Part shown: positions 23,153-36,341 of the stretch, in pieces
How the letters are laid out: each line of letters begins with the position of its first letter
How positions within the stretch are numbered: the first letter of the stretch is position 1
Source of the DNA: Sarcocystis neurona
Taxonomy: Eukaryota; Apicomplexa; Conoidasida; Eucoccidiorida; Sarcocystidae
Direction of reading: 5' to 3'
Assembly: GCA_000727475.1 (NCBI GenBank)
Contig: KL647288.1
Location: forward strand, 9,550,055 to 9,614,054
Length of the DNA: 64,000 nt
The notes under the pieces: model-generated
Told to the model about the DNA's origin: nothing
Database searches by the model: none
The model's input: only the letters and a program-made list of their open reading frames with translations
Position numbers and translations under genes: made by a program

Positions 23153-24768
23153 GGTAGGGGAGTACATGGAAAAAAATCCTATTTCGTATCGCAGTGTCGT
23201 CCTTGCAACACGGATTCGTTGAACTGCGGAATTGTGCATTTGACACACTCCGGATCTACATGCGGATGTGAGCGTAACACAGGAGATCTCACTCACAGGA
23301 TGTCAGATGCCACGAGCATACACACAAATTTTCAGACCGCTGGCCCAGACATGGCATTTACACAAGTCTGCACGCGGAACCTGTACCTGGTGTACACACA
23401 TGTGTACGATGGCACCGCGAACGACTGCATCTAGCCCAGGATCACAACGAAATATCTTGTAGACCCATTCATCCCCGCCGGACAACAGTAAGTGACATCC
23501 GCGCATTGCGAATGATATCCAGAGCGCCGAGAGAATTCTACTGGGGGAAAAAGCCAACACTTTGCTGTTCTACTGCGCGTGCAGTGCAATGAAGCTGACG
23601 CTCCCGGGGGTTGTGCTGGAAGATGTCTGGGAGAATGTGACGCGTTTGGGTTAGTGTTCGACGCACGAACAGCTGCGCTGGCGACGGAAGTACACAGAGA
23701 AGACGAGAAGTAGTTTTGTACAAGGAAGGGAACAAAAAAAGACGTGTCCCCCTGCAACGCTGGAGGATGTGCATATGGCCACAAGCGGAAGTGCGTCGAG
23801 TAGAAAAACATACACAAGAAGGAGTCAAGATGGCGAGGTCCGTAAACATCTGCAAGATAAACAATGGAGAGAGTCTATCGGAACAGAAGCCCGCAGCTCC
23901 GAAGTGTCTGTATAAGAGCTGCTAAGGTGACTCAGCCTTAACAATCGAACCGGAATGGTGACGGCTACCGCATGGACGGACAAATACGCGAAAACGGCCT
24001 ACTTTCAACTTGCAGGGGAATATACGGAATAAGAAACTTCCTCTGACAGCATTGAGCGGGCATGTCAAAATGAGACACGGTCGTACGTTTTTGTGCGGCT
24101 GCTGATAGGTTTACATGCCAGAAGTTAGGGAGGTGACGGGCCTTCAACGCTTTCAGCAAATCACATGCCCCATGCCTGTGGACTGCTGAACTTGTTGCGC
24201 AGCTCCGGATTTGTCTCAACAGTGTGGTAGAAGGAGGCACGAAATTCGCGCATAACGGAGACGCTACTTCATTACTATATAGTCGCTGAAGCCGCGAACC
24301 ACGGTTGCTAATGGTGAAACCGGGCGCATGCCTCAATCCCCGGCTGGCTAGACTGTGCAGATGTAGCGCACACTACCGGTGGGTAGACGAGCACGTGGCT
24401 CGTAGGCCCCCTTCATGGGAATAAAGGCAGAGATACGCAGAAGCAGACTTTCCACCGAGAAGCAAGAGGTCTCTGTCAGTACTGGGGGGCAGCGCAGCTT
24501 TCGGTCCACCTGTGCATACTTGCTTTGAAAAGAGGCTTATGGCAGTGCGCAGGGACTAGACTCCACACACAGCCAGAAGCGGCGTCCGTGCTCCACACAA
24601 GAAGTCTCGTAGACACCGTTGGGGAGACACTGTGACCCGCCCCCACCCCCCCCACTTACAACCGCAAAACAAAGGAGTTTTGAGCCAGTTCGCTTTATTG
24701 TTCACTTTACCATTTCACACTGTACAAGCGTCACCTACGCCCCTATTCCCGAAAGCATGACAAACAGT

Positions 24769-24807
24769 GGTGTCAGCTGCGGGGTGACACCGTTGCGCTG
24801 TGGCAAC
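24769..24807. other. Two adjacent perfect-stem hairpins
   Basis: GGTGTCA (24769-24775) pairs with TGACACC (24785-24791). Immediately after, GTTGC (24792-24796) pairs with GCAAC (24803-24807). Short stems of this size arise by chance, but the back-to-back layout in an otherwise featureless region is worth a note. No snoRNA or tRNA signature was recognised. Confidence 0.3.
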
Positions 24808-25144
24808 TAGTTACGTGGCGGCTGGAAGCGTTTTTCACCTACTAAAACACGCAAACGTCTAGTGAGAACCAAACGCGTGGCACCTTGAACACGGTAGACG
24901 TGAGCACTTGAAATGTAAAGGCAACTACATTAGAAGCTCTTCACGCTAATCTTAGCGTGCTGCTCGCTAGGGGGGCCCGGGGGACAAAAGACCAGCTCTG
25001 CTCGTGCGTTTGCTCCAGACTTCCAGTCGTATTCTTAATGTCCTTCAAGTCTCCTATCAAGTCGGGCCTTGTAAGAATAGCCAGTTGTTATGTTTGTCGG
25101 CTCCAAGTGGGCATACGGCGTATACGGCCGATGGCACGTCCACC

Positions 25145-25237
25145 TAGACAACTACAAACAGAAGAACGCGAGCAGACATACAGTGTCTACGGCCGGGGAT
25201 ACATCCAAGTAGACAACTACGCACAGAAGAACGCGAC
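25145..25237. repeat. Spaced direct repeat with TAGACAACTAC core
   Basis: A 28-base block starting TAGACAACTAC and ending near CAGAAGAACGCGA occurs at 25145 and again at 25210, with two mismatches and a 65-base period. The same 11-base core followed by a diverged GCACAGAACGAC recurs at 30790, just upstream in sequence of the next gene's last exon. Confidence 0.75.
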
Positions 25238-25308
25238 ACCTGCGCAGCTGGTTCTGTTTAGCGGTATGCAGTGAGGGCTCGAGCGCACGTGCTCGAGTCT
25301 GTAGACCT

Positions 25309-25352
25309 CGTGGACGGGGAAATGGCGCTCCGTGGACGGGGAAATGGTGCTC
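25309..25352. repeat. 22-bp tandem repeat, two copies
   Basis: Units 25309-25330 and 25331-25352 (CGTGGACGGGGAAATGG...) differ at one base. A near-palindrome around CTCGAG sits directly upstream (25278-25298). Confidence 0.85.
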
Positions 25353-28123
25353 CGCGGATGATTCAGGCGCTTAAATCGAGCTCGAGGGCACGACAGGATG
25401 CCAGATGCCACTTCACTATAGTCCAGGTCGTACAAATTACGCTGAAGCAACTCCGGCACTTTTGGAGATCTACGAGATAAAGGTTGTATGAAAGGTAAAT
25501 GGCACACTTCCACAAAGTATCTTGTAGGTGCGTGCAAAAGAGCGATGAATCAGTCCATAAATGTGTCTCAACGGATGTCCCGGGCACCCGTACGAGTTAA
25601 GCTTGTAAGGGAGAGGACGGAAAAGGCAGTGCATTAGTTTCCATCACCATAGCAGCCGACGCTAGCAGCCGCGCAGCGGACGTTTCGGGTGACGCGCTGC
25701 AGAGAGGACAAATGTATTGTTTACGTGCTCCTTTTTGTCACTAGTCAGCAGCGTAATGCCACGAGAAGAAAGTTGGAATGTACACAAACGCTGGAAGCAG
25801 ATTGTTCCTTGTTTAAGTGTGCTTTGTGAGGTTGGTAGAGGCTGGCAGAAGACCGTTGCACGTCGCAACTTCCACTAGGGGCTTCTGAAAATATAGGCAG
25901 AATTTCTGACCGCAGCTGAGCTATCGACGGAAAGGAACGTGAATCCAGTGACTTTTCTGGATTGTATACAGCCATGTCGTTGCAAATCTAGTCGAGAAGT
26001 AGAGAGCAGAGAGAGGCATACACGAAACAGCGGCGGCTTTGCTTGTGCTAATTTGTACCGTACGTAAGGTCCACCATGCAGCAGCGATATCCGTGCCCAG
26101 CCATGTGCGACGAACTGTAAAACGTACTCTACATGTATGCACACGTATCGCAGTGTTCATTAGGCTTCAAAAGCCACATCTAGGTCTACATACCTGCGCA
26201 CATACTTCAGCAGGGTGTTCAAAACGTGAAACAATTAGATGGAATCACACGACAGTCGATAATCAGATGAGTAGCCCCACTTGGTGGCATTTGAAGATAC
26301 AGCGGCTGATATTCTACCAGGTATCTCCAGCATAGAGTAGCGAGGATTCGCCGTTCGAAGTGCTGCAGATCCGTTGCGTGAAGTGCTGTATTCAGGCACT
26401 ATTTGCGTCCGTGTACGACACATATGGTAGAGATCAAGCTCACGGTGCCGCCGCGGAAAGCCTGCGTGCGCATGCTCAAAGAAAATCCTTCGCGCTCGAA
26501 AGAGAAGTCTATCTATACGCTCTGGAGGATACGTAAAGTGTGCGAGGAGTTGAGAACACGATGGGGAATTAGCCCAATTATCGAAGGCAGCTGTTGGAGT
26601 CGAGTACACGTTTGCTTCGTAATAGATGCTGGGCAATATCGCGCGGCCTTGCAACGGCGGCCAAATGTGGGTCAACTTGCAAGGCGGAATGCGATAAATT
26701 CAAAATCACCGGATCCTACTATCTTATTGAGAGCTCACGTGGTGTGAACTGCCGCAAGCAATGCAAGCACAAGAAGTGAAGACCATAGTCTTTACTTCTT
26801 GGACACTTCAACGCAAACACGTAGTGTTGTTGTCGATGCAAACCGTCAGTCTCTGCAATACTGTGAATTCCTCTGTGGTACAGGTCTGCAGTAGTACACC
26901 AGTTTCTAATGTTGTTCACGCTTGTACAGTGGGAGAGGCTGTATTCTAAGTGTGCGGGTAGAATACGACTGCCCTTTAGTGCTCGACGAGGTAGTCGAGC
27001 GACGCCGTCGTGGCAGAGTATGACTGCTAAAAAACAGACGCCTCATGCTATTACGTCACGAGTAAAGTTCACCCTCTGTGTGTGTGTGTGTACGTATGTG
27101 GAAATAATAATGTATCACAGGATTCATGGCGCGTCGTTCGCATGTGTCAGCTCGTTCATAGATGGCGCCGACTGCCCTCGTCTGGGTTTGAAAGGGCAAC
27201 GGTTTGTCAACCGCAGCAAACCCCTATCTGTTCTCCCACTTTACTGCAGCGAGGTGTGATACATTCGGTGAAGTCGCGTGCTGACTGCTAGCCCGTTGCA
27301 GCTTCCAGGGAACCGTGCCCCAACGGCTGCAAAGTGTGGACGCGTCCGGCGATTGCCCTCCTGCCTACAAGCCTCCAGAACATTTTCAGCACAAAGAGAA
27401 AAAGGGTGTCCCTGTCCCCGCAAGGAAAACTCCACACGGGTAACGCGTGTGTAGCCTTTAGCAACTGAAGGATACTCAAGATTGCAACGTAATAAGCTTG
27501 TTTTGAAGCGGGAGGTTCCACATAATCTTCTATTACAAATACAGTAAAGGATTTGCACTATCGTAATTCGACCTTGCAGACACTTTGAGAACGCCATAAA
27601 TTGGCACTGTTTTCTAGCTGTAGTTGGCGTCGTTAACCATCAGCTAGTGAAATTCGTTGAGGCCTGCATACGTACAGGCCCACAATTACACGCATTTGTC
27701 ATGACGGTGCTGCAGTGTCAAAAAAATGCGCTACGGTGGACGACGCGATACAGGCTCCGCATTCACACGTCCCTCTGTTTGATGCGCGTGTACTGTGTTC
27801 GGTCTCTTCTACGTACGCGTATGCATTCACAGTGTATGTGCTCCGGCTTTACACCTTGTTGGTGTAGTAGTAGTCACCTATGGCTAGTGACCCTGTCTTT
27901 CTCTCTCTCTCTCTCGTGTGACGGCTTGTGACCTCTTCAGATACGCCGCACATGTCTTCTAAGCGTCAGACTACATCTCCCGCCAGCTGCTATTATATTC
28001 ATCCCTTAGACACCTGCAATGCACCAAACCTGCGCCCACATATATGTACACATTTATACACCCATAGGTGTGCACGCATGTATGCGTATATATACATGCA
28101 TGTGTACATACGTATATGTACAC

Positions 28124-28158
<35 letters not shown>
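28124..28158. repeat. Compound (TA)n(GA)n microsatellite
   Basis: TA repeats at 28124-28142 run directly into GA repeats at 28143-28158, in a TGTACA/TATACG-rich neighbourhood. Confidence 0.9.
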
Positions 28159-30544
28159 CGTACAGCTAGGTACACAAAGACGGAAGTCACTGTCTGCAGA
28201 AACATACACTGGAATTAAACAAGCGCATGTGCACGTGCACGAAACGGCAAGATATATTCACTAGTAAAGCGTCCCACCGTGTTACCGTGGGATACTAACG
28301 TGCATCCGTACACTCTTCTGAACGTGACAGTCGCTCTCTCAAATGCTATGTAACCACACAGCAGTAGACCCTTGTAGCTTCGCAGGTAAACTGTGTTTGC
28401 TTTCGTTTGTCCTTAGACAGCACAAACTACCTGTAGAACCATGGAATCCTGGGCGCAATTGCGAACGCACGCACGTGACGTCTGTGCCCAAACGTCAAGT
28501 TGACAACTGTCACATTCCGGCTGTCACCCGGTTCTTAGACATACAGTAGGGTCACTACTTTCTTCCTTGTGTCCCCGCGTGTAACAGACACTCTCTCTGG
28601 CGTGTGTCTCAAACGTGCAATCACCTTTTCTAAACGCTGCTGGCTCACTCCTACGGCAGGTCGACGCGTACGCCCACAATCCCTTTGAGTTGTTCATCCC
28701 CACTGGAGGGGCTACGAGCAGCAGTCGGACGTGGGATATTTCGTGGCCGACTCTGACTGTCGCTTATACGTAGCTGCCGTGCACGCGTACTGCAAGTGTC
28801 GTAAAACAATTTTCCAACTTCTGACATTGACGCCCACTCGTCGCCTGAGGTGTGGTTCAAAATTACTTGTGCTGCCTGGATCGATCGTAGCGAACAAAAG
28901 TATACACTCTGCAGTGCCGTCAATGCTAATCAGTCCCAGACGGGGCTCCCAGTTGCGGTACCGCAGAATGTGCCTTCAAAACGACAGGGAATCAATCTGT
29001 TGATATGTTGAGTGGTTGGCTCTTTAGCAGGTTCTGCATTCAATGTATCCATGCACCCACCCAGCGAATTCACCTCTTTTATCGTCGAGGACAAACGCCA
29101 AATCACCAAGGTCGCAATACATAACCGCACGCAGCTCGCAACAGCAGCCGGAATATCTCCAGTTACAGCAACGCATCTGGCTGGCCTATGTTGCTGGCAT
29201 AGCTTAAGGACGAAGGACACATGAACTTCGGATTCACCAACGTAAACACCCGAACGCCAGCACACTAACATACACAGGGGCGTTTCTTCTGCTTGTTGAG
29301 CTCCTCGCACGGAAGCTGTCAAAAAACAAACTTTCCCGCAGGTGGAGAGTCTACCGTCTAAATTTACGATGTTCTCTACCTTGACCTTACCTGCTATGTT
29401 TTGTGCCGCCACTAATCCTGGTAAATGCGCTCAAGGCAAGTGGGTGGGATTATAGAATTTTTTACTGCAGGTGCTGGCACGCACCTCGTTAGTTCTCTCT
29501 GAGTGCGTCGTCGAAGAACAGCCCTTAACTCAGAGGGATACATTCTTTCAGCTAGCTGCGGACCGGGAGAAACCGTCTTTCACATTAAAACGTTCACGCA
29601 AACGTAAAGTGGAGTTGTAAAAAAAAAGACGCACAGGGAGAGCAATAGACGCATTGGCAGACAGACGAATAAATGGCTGCTGGTCTGCGTACACATGGCA
29701 CCTTCGTGCCACGTGCCACGTGCAATGTTCATGTCACTTATGCTCCCAACAAGAAGAATGCTGCAACTCCTGCTAAGACAAGACCTGCAGGTACACGTGC
29801 GGCTCAGCGACCTCGAACCCCCCTTACATGCACTGTGCACGTGAGCAGTGCGTGTCAAAAAGTTGCCAGTTGTTCGTGTTCGGTGTGTCTCCTCTTTACG
29901 CTTCATGCGTCCGGGTCACTGATACCACCACAACTACCTTTTCCACGTGTCTACGGCCTTCTTGCATATAAAAAAAAGCTCTTTCGGAACTTAGAACTTC
30001 AAGGGGACTGCTGTGCGGGATAATCACCAGCCGAATCCACCGCAGCACCCTGACAGACCACAGTACCCTTGGCCTGTATTCCTCTTGCGTGCAACTAGAT
30101 ACGCAAGTAAGGCAAGCTCCGCCACTGCTCCCACGAAGTCACCAACGTAGCAAATCCTATCGACGCTTTTCAGCAGTCTTCTGTCAGTCCACAGATGCAC
30201 TCCGACACAAACGCATATGTGGACACACAAGCAATTGAGAATGCGCGTTTTCCCTTCAGTGATTAAATGTGCCACCGGGCACGCCTCGCTACGTACATTA
30301 AGGCGTACGTAGTGCATCCCCACTGCAGCAACGCCTGCAGGTGCGTGCTGAAAGAGCGTCTACAGTGTGCGGGCGTGCATACAAGAGATACCGTACACGG
30401 ATTGGATGCGATATGAGATAAAGTGCAGACAGGCGCATGATTCTAGCCAGCGTGATTGACGCACCCGAGAGAAAAGGAAAGGCGCAAGGACACGTAGATC
30501 CCTGCCAAAAAATATTTACATATAAAGTTACATGTGCTCGCCCT

Positions 30545-33500
30545 TCAGCCTTGTGAAGACGGCGTCACGTGAACACATTCGCTGCCGTTAAGGGCGCAGG
30601 AGCGGCCCACAGCCTTCTGCATGCGCACCATCCACCCCTGTAGCTTGCTGTGCTGAATCACCTCCCTATCCACCTGCAGGTTTGCACAGACAACGGAGGA
30701 CAAACTTTGTTTCTCCCTGTACGTTTGTAGTAATAATACACATGTAGGCATACATCCCTAAAGCTCCACATTTACGCCAGGACACTGACTAGACAACTAC
30801 CCGCGCACAGAACGACATGTTTGAACAGGTAAGCTACTCATTATTCAGTGCCAGGTGCAAACGTCTGTGTACGCGTATTTGCGTCTGCGTATTGTATGAT
30901 GTCGTTACGAACTATCGAATATGCGGTTGTGACGAAACTCCTTTCCCGTCAGCGTCTGAATGAGACGTGTGTACTGCGCATGTTATCTGAAGCGTGCTGC
31001 TGCAGCGCGCTCCCTCTCGACTTCCAACGACGGAATCAACAGCCCCTCCTCAAACCCGTCCTCTTGTAGGAATGACGTGGAAATGACTGCGCCTGTGTTT
31101 TATCTTATAGAAACCCCGTCCCTCACGCTAGGGAAGCGAGGAGTGCGACATGTTCCTGGGCGCCCCGTGGCACGTGCGGCTAACCTATTCTTCTCCGACC
31201 GTGTCCGGGAGACTACAAAACACTGCTGCGACTAAGAGCGATCGGTCAAGTGTGTCTCCTCCTTCTATAGGGAAATCGTCGCGTTGCGCGCACACGAGGC
31301 ACCTCGCTAAGACCCTTCCCTTCCGCTGCAGTAGAGAGAAGAGAAAGCAGCATCCGGGCGTTGTACGACGCACGCCTCTACTGCTCTCTGCCTTTCACTC
31401 TAACCTACAAACACCGAGGAAAACAGTGTCCGTTGTGCAGCCTACCGTGCAGTCGCGAGCGCTCTGCAAAATCCCGTAGACAGCAATGTCTGCTTCGCCT
31501 GGCTGCTGCCCGCCGAAGAAGGGTGTCGGGCTTGCGGCATGTGGCGGCTCTTCAAAAGAGCAGCGGAACTGCTCCAGAGCATCAGCCAGTGCCTGTCGGG
31601 GGTTCACCACCTGCAGGACGACAGATACATCTTTTAACATCAATCGACTGGGTTCATACAAGTTACTTTCTCTAGGCCGAAACATACATGAGTAGGACGC
31701 CTATACATCAGTGCTGAAGCGTAGATGTGGTGGGCACCCAAGGGTGTAACGCGTAATACATTTTCCGGAAAGACGAATAAACGCAAGCGCAAAAGCAGGC
31801 ACCTGGTGGCGGGCGACGGTACCAGAGAGGAAACAAGCGCACGAGTGTACAGAACAAATAGCTGAGATACGCGGAACATTCGCGGGAAGGCCCGGCGCCT
31901 TGGCGAGCTGCAGCACACTACCAAGCAGCGGGAGCAGCACAGCAGCAGAAGCGCAAGGAGGCCTTAGGGAGGGCAAGCGACAGAGCAGCCACTTCAAAAG
32001 GCTGAAAGGGAGGGGGACTCACGTGGTGTTCCTTCTGACGCCGTGCTGCGACAAGGCGCATGACAATGCTGCCTGTCCACCGAGCAGCCTCTTTCTGGAA
32101 GCAGGAGAAAAGCGGGTGGGTGAGAAGATACGAAAAGGTCTCCAGCGCTTCCTTTTGGTATGCGTGCAGCAGCAACACACATAAAACACAGACATACGAG
32201 AATGTATGCTTCTTGACAACGACGCCGAAAGCACGTATTTCTCGGAGCATAGTCAACACCTGTGCCTCCACCACACGAACATTACGTACGCATTTCTATT
32301 GGCTGCACGAGTGCGATGTGGTCCCCGCAGTGGCAGCGCATGCAATCTACCGCAGCAATACAACCCAGAAGTGCAGGAACAATGGCGTGCACACCAAGCA
32401 GGACCAGCGACCACCGGGTCTGTACGCCGTAGCCGAAAACGCGTGAAATTGCCAGTCGTCCCACGCGTAAGTAGACGCTGAACTGCCAGCAAGCGCACCA
32501 CATTTAGGGCCGCAGCAGTCGCACGGGGGAGACTCCACTTAGGTGCAGCACGAGTAGCATGCGACTTTCGCAGCAGTACTGGCAGATGTGTCTACGCTCC
32601 ACTATACGAGAGAGACGTTACAAGCGCCTTCAAAAGCCACACCCTTCGAAATAGCAGCAGCGGCAGCACGTGCGTCCCAAGACACGGTCATCGCAGCATC
32701 GGCTCCTTCCCACCGACGGGAGCACAAGCACAGGTCGGCGTTGCCAAGGACCAGCCAGGCCGTGTCTCACGAGGGCCGCCAGTGCGCGCATGCCCAGCAG
32801 TCATCTGCGTGTGCGCGCGCACGCCAACAGCGTGCATGTTCTACCCGTGTGGAGGGGACAGACCCTGTCACTAAAACCTTCCCGAACGTGGACCTCTTCG
32901 CACGCGTCTGCACGTGAGAACAAATCCGCCAGTTTCACGCCTGTCTACGGACGTTGTCTACCTGCGTTCAAAGACAAAATATGACTCCTTCAAGCAAACA
33001 GCCACGAGAGCAAATCACGGTCTAGCCTATGTATCTACACGTACAGACGAGTACACCGATGTACATATATATTACATATATGTATATATACGTAGCACCG
33101 TTTTCCGTATACACCACTGGCACACACCAGCCTCCCTGTCCTTGTGTCTCTCTATTTATCCTTGAATATCCACAATGACACACAGATGTTCCACGACGCG
33201 GGCATACACGTTCCGAGGCAGTCGCGTATATTTTGAGTGAGTATAGGGTCCGTTTGTGCATGCACCCGGAAACATACGCCCACTTGGGTGTCTACACACA
33301 GCAATGGAATGCCATCTCGTGTCACGCAGCATCGGCAGGAGACGAGGCGCTCTTGAACGCAGCCGTAGCTGCGGTGCAGGGAGCGGCCCGGGACTGATAA
33401 ATCCTGTCGTACGTCGGGCACACCAGCCAGAGAATATTGGGGAGGAGCCAAGGTACACGCCTTTCTCTCCATACAGCCATATCAATGTGCACGCAGACGT

Positions 33501-36341
33501 GTAGTATGACTCCTTTCTTTCCCCGATAATGCCTCCATCCCACCAGCTACGGAGGCCCACGGTGGGTGCAACACGCTGCTCCCGTAGAGCACACAGGACA
33601 GGAGGCCGGCAGTAGCGGCGAAACCGAAACTGATGCGGTTGTTGGTGCGGCCAGGGGTGCAAAATAACAGCGGCGAAACCGCTGGCAGTCAAAGTGGTGA
33701 CACTACCGCCATGGGCCGTGGAAGTCTCGAACGTAGAGAGGAAGAAGCGTCTCCTGGAGTTCGCGGCTGACTCCACTGGCTCGCACTGCAGCGGATGCCG
33801 ATGCGAAAACCAGCCTTGTGGCTCGCGTAGAGCAGCAACGACGAACAGAGTGATGGCAGGCAGTTGTTCACGCTCCCTCTAAAGAGCTCCTCACCTCGCC
33901 TTCAGGACGCCCAGGCGCCACGCATACCCAAAGAGGCGAGTAGCGCCTCACCGGACGAACCTCCACATACACGCCTACACACGTGTACCTGCATGCAGAC
34001 AGACTGCTGTGTGCGTGCGTCCCTTTACGGCGACACACCCGGGAACACCTCTATCCATAGAGATGATATATACACATATATACGCGTATGCATGCACATA
34101 TATACACACGAGAAGATACACACGTCCATGTATGCGTACACGTGGAGAGGTATATCCATTTTGGCTTCACTGCTGTTGCCTGTTTCTTCCATGGCCCGTT
34201 CGGCACTCTCGCTGGTATGTTCTCGCCGAACCCACCCCCTCAGGCGTGCCCGCAGGTTCCTGTTGCCCCTGCTGCAGGACCACTTCCAGGTGAAGCAACA
34301 ACTGAGTTTTGGCTGGTTGCAACATCGCATGCAGCAGAAGCAGCAGCAGCAGACGCACCTGAAGAGTCCTATACACGTTGATAACGATGAGTTGCACCAA
34401 CACTTGGTCTGTCCAAGCGAGCCACTCGACTTCACGACGTCTTCTCTCATGTTCCGCGGCAGCTGCTGCTGCATTTTCTCCCTGTTTCCTTCTCCTGGCC
34501 GCCTCGTGTGCACGCCCTTCCATGTCCCGCCGCCGTCTTTGATGTTCCACCAAGGCATGTACGATCGCTTTGCTGTCGTGAAGTGTTAGGATACGTGGTT
34601 GTGACCGCTGCCCCTCGTCCTCTAGGTCCTGCTGCCGCAAGCTGTGCTGCGAAGCTGTCCCCTGTTGCTGCTGCTGCTCAGCCACCAGGCGCGCAAGCCA
34701 CTGCGCCGCTGCCGCATCCTGCAAAACACGCTGTCCGTGCTCTTCTACATGCTGGGAAACGTCTGTGAGCCGTTTCTCTTGTGTTTCCCCCGCAGCAGCC
34801 ACGTTAGCTGCTACGCCAGTAGCCTCCGCTGTTGACCGGTTCTCTGCGGGCTCGACGTTTGTTGTTTTCCGCGCAGCCGTCGCACCGGCAGCTGCGGCTG
34901 TGTTGCTGCCTTGACCGATGTTGGAACCGGTCGTGCTGGTGTCTCTGCTGCTGTTGTCTTTCGAAGGAGGCGGGTCTCTGACGATGACGAACAGCGGGAC
35001 CTTGTGGTAGCAAAAAGGTCGCAGTTCCTTTTTAGACAGCGGATTCACCTCGACCACGGTATACGCAATCCCTAGCAAATCAAGACATGCACGTACTTTT
35101 CGGCAAAAGGGACATCTCTCGTACTGCAGCAAAAAGACCTTACAGTTGCTGCATGCACCGCCGCCTTGACTGTCCCTACGGCTGCCTCTGTCCCTACTGC
35201 TGCCAGCCTCTGCGTGTCCGACATTCCGTCTGCAGCTACTACCGCTTCTGCTCCTGCTGCCCGTGTCAGAGCAGAGAGGCAGCACCAAGTCAGGCGGCAG
35301 GAAAGCGAAGGGTTCTGCCTCAAGGCCTTGCCGCTTGCGCTCCTTCCTGACAGCAGCAGCTGCGCCCGCGTTATCCGACGGCTGCTGTGGAACTTGGGGA
35401 TCACCGGCGCCTGAGGCACTGCCACTGGCGGCAGAGGGAGGGGGAGACGCGAGCAGAAAAGACAGCAGCTGCGGATCAAGGCCTGCGACGCCTGGCAGCA
35501 GTTCGCCCTTCTCTTGAGAATGCGCGTCCCTCAGCTCAGGAACACTGCCAGCACCTACTGGAAAGAATATGGGGGGCGGGGGAGGAACCGCGGGTTGTGC
35601 TGCCGATGCTGCTGTAGTGCTGCTGCCTCCTCCCAGCCTTGCGTCTTGGATCACACTTCTCAGCACCGAGGAAACTGTGAAGTGAGGAGAATCAGCAGGC
35701 GCCGAAGAGGGAGACGACGTGTCTCTCTTGTCGCTGTCAGCGCAGAGAGCAGGGATTCGACGACGGTGCTGCAGCAGTGGCAGCAAATGTACGGAAGAGT
35801 TTTTCCACACGCGCCTGCTGCAGTGGAAGGCATCAGTGTCACTCCTTACCCGGCGCTGTTGCTGGTTAGAGGCAGCGTCTGCTGGAGGGAAGCTCACGCC
35901 TTCCCGGGTGTTTCTATCGCCTCGGCCAGATAGTTTCGAACACAACTGCAGCCGTGCCTCGGGCTGCTGCAGCTGCTGCGGCTCCTCCCGGGGCACGTGT
36001 TGTAGTCTTGCGCGGCGGCAAGAATCTGCTGGCTCACGGCGGACTACTGCTGACACATGCGTGGATACACGGGATCCTTGCTGCTGCCGTACTCGCCGCT
36101 CGTTTGGTAACCGGGTCGTCGACCAGCAAGAGGAAGGAGAAGGCGGTGTCAGGCCCCTGCATGGATTAAGGGCGTTCTCTGTCGTTGCTGCTGCTGCTGC
36201 TGCCGTATGGTGCCTGTGGTCCGCAGCTTCCACTGCCAGAAGAGTTGCAGCGCAAAAAAGTGCTTTACGCCGCTGGCGTAATACGTCCCCAACTGCCTCA
36301 GCAGCAGCTGCGGCTCCCCAATGCGTTGCTGAGGAAGCCAT
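30545..36341 (-). CDS. PTGES2: Membrane-associated prostaglandin E synthase 2-like protein (glutaredoxin/GST fold)
   Basis: Four exons, all phase 0: 36341-34359 (661 codons), 32151-32023 (43), 31610-31446 (55), 30673-30545 (42 plus stop); 801 residues. Residues 1-400 are Ala/Gln/Ser-rich with a possible N-terminal anchor. The glutaredoxin-like fold follows: LLQYERCPFCRKVRACLDLL, with Cys410 and Cys413 and Tyr407 matching the human QYQTCPFC motif, then YTVVEVNPLSKKEL and YHKVPLFV. After Gln/Ala-rich inserts come LTLHDSKAIVHALV and EVEWLAWTDQVLVQLI, and NVYRTLQ/EALETFSYLL across the first junction. The GST-like C-terminal domain reads FFGGQQPGEADIAVYGIL and VIQHSKLQGWMVRMQKAV. Each block aligns in order with animal PTGES2. 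Animal PTGES2 binds GSH and haem and is associated with Golgi or mitochondria; whether this one makes PGE2 is unknown. Confidence 0.92.
32152..34358 (-). other. Large intron 1 of the PTGES2-like gene
   Basis: 2.2 kb, donor GTGCGT at 34358, acceptor ACCAAAAG before 32151. It contains TATACG/TACA-rich repeats near 33060-33090 and 34070-34150 and open frames on both strands with no family resemblance. Joining across it reconstitutes NVYRTLQ-EALETF exactly as in the family, so no extra exon is needed. Confidence 0.8.

Larger units (their letters stand above)
23153..30544. other. Long gene-poor intergenic region
   Basis: About 7.4 kb between the ABCA start and the 3' end of the prostaglandin-synthase gene. 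Unlike the rest of the window it has almost no CAG/GCA runs and looks poorer in GC. It contains scattered open frames up to about 160 codons, none resembling a known family, with no supporting splice structure or codon pattern. It holds short tandem repeats at 25309-25352, a spaced repeat at 25145/25210, a TA-GA microsatellite at 28124-28158, and two adjacent hairpins at 24769-24807. It should contain the ABCA promoter and 5' UTR, but I cannot place them. I found no tRNA cloverleaf. Confidence 0.6.

Noticed and set aside
23930..23965. A GGTTCGA-like T-loop on the minus strand suggesting a tRNA
   Set aside because: No matching stems for acceptor, D or anticodon arms could be drawn.
26235..26675. 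A 146-codon minus-strand frame in the gene-poor region
   Set aside because: Normal-looking composition but no recognisable motif, no splice context and no repeat signature like the real genes here; length is within chance expectation.
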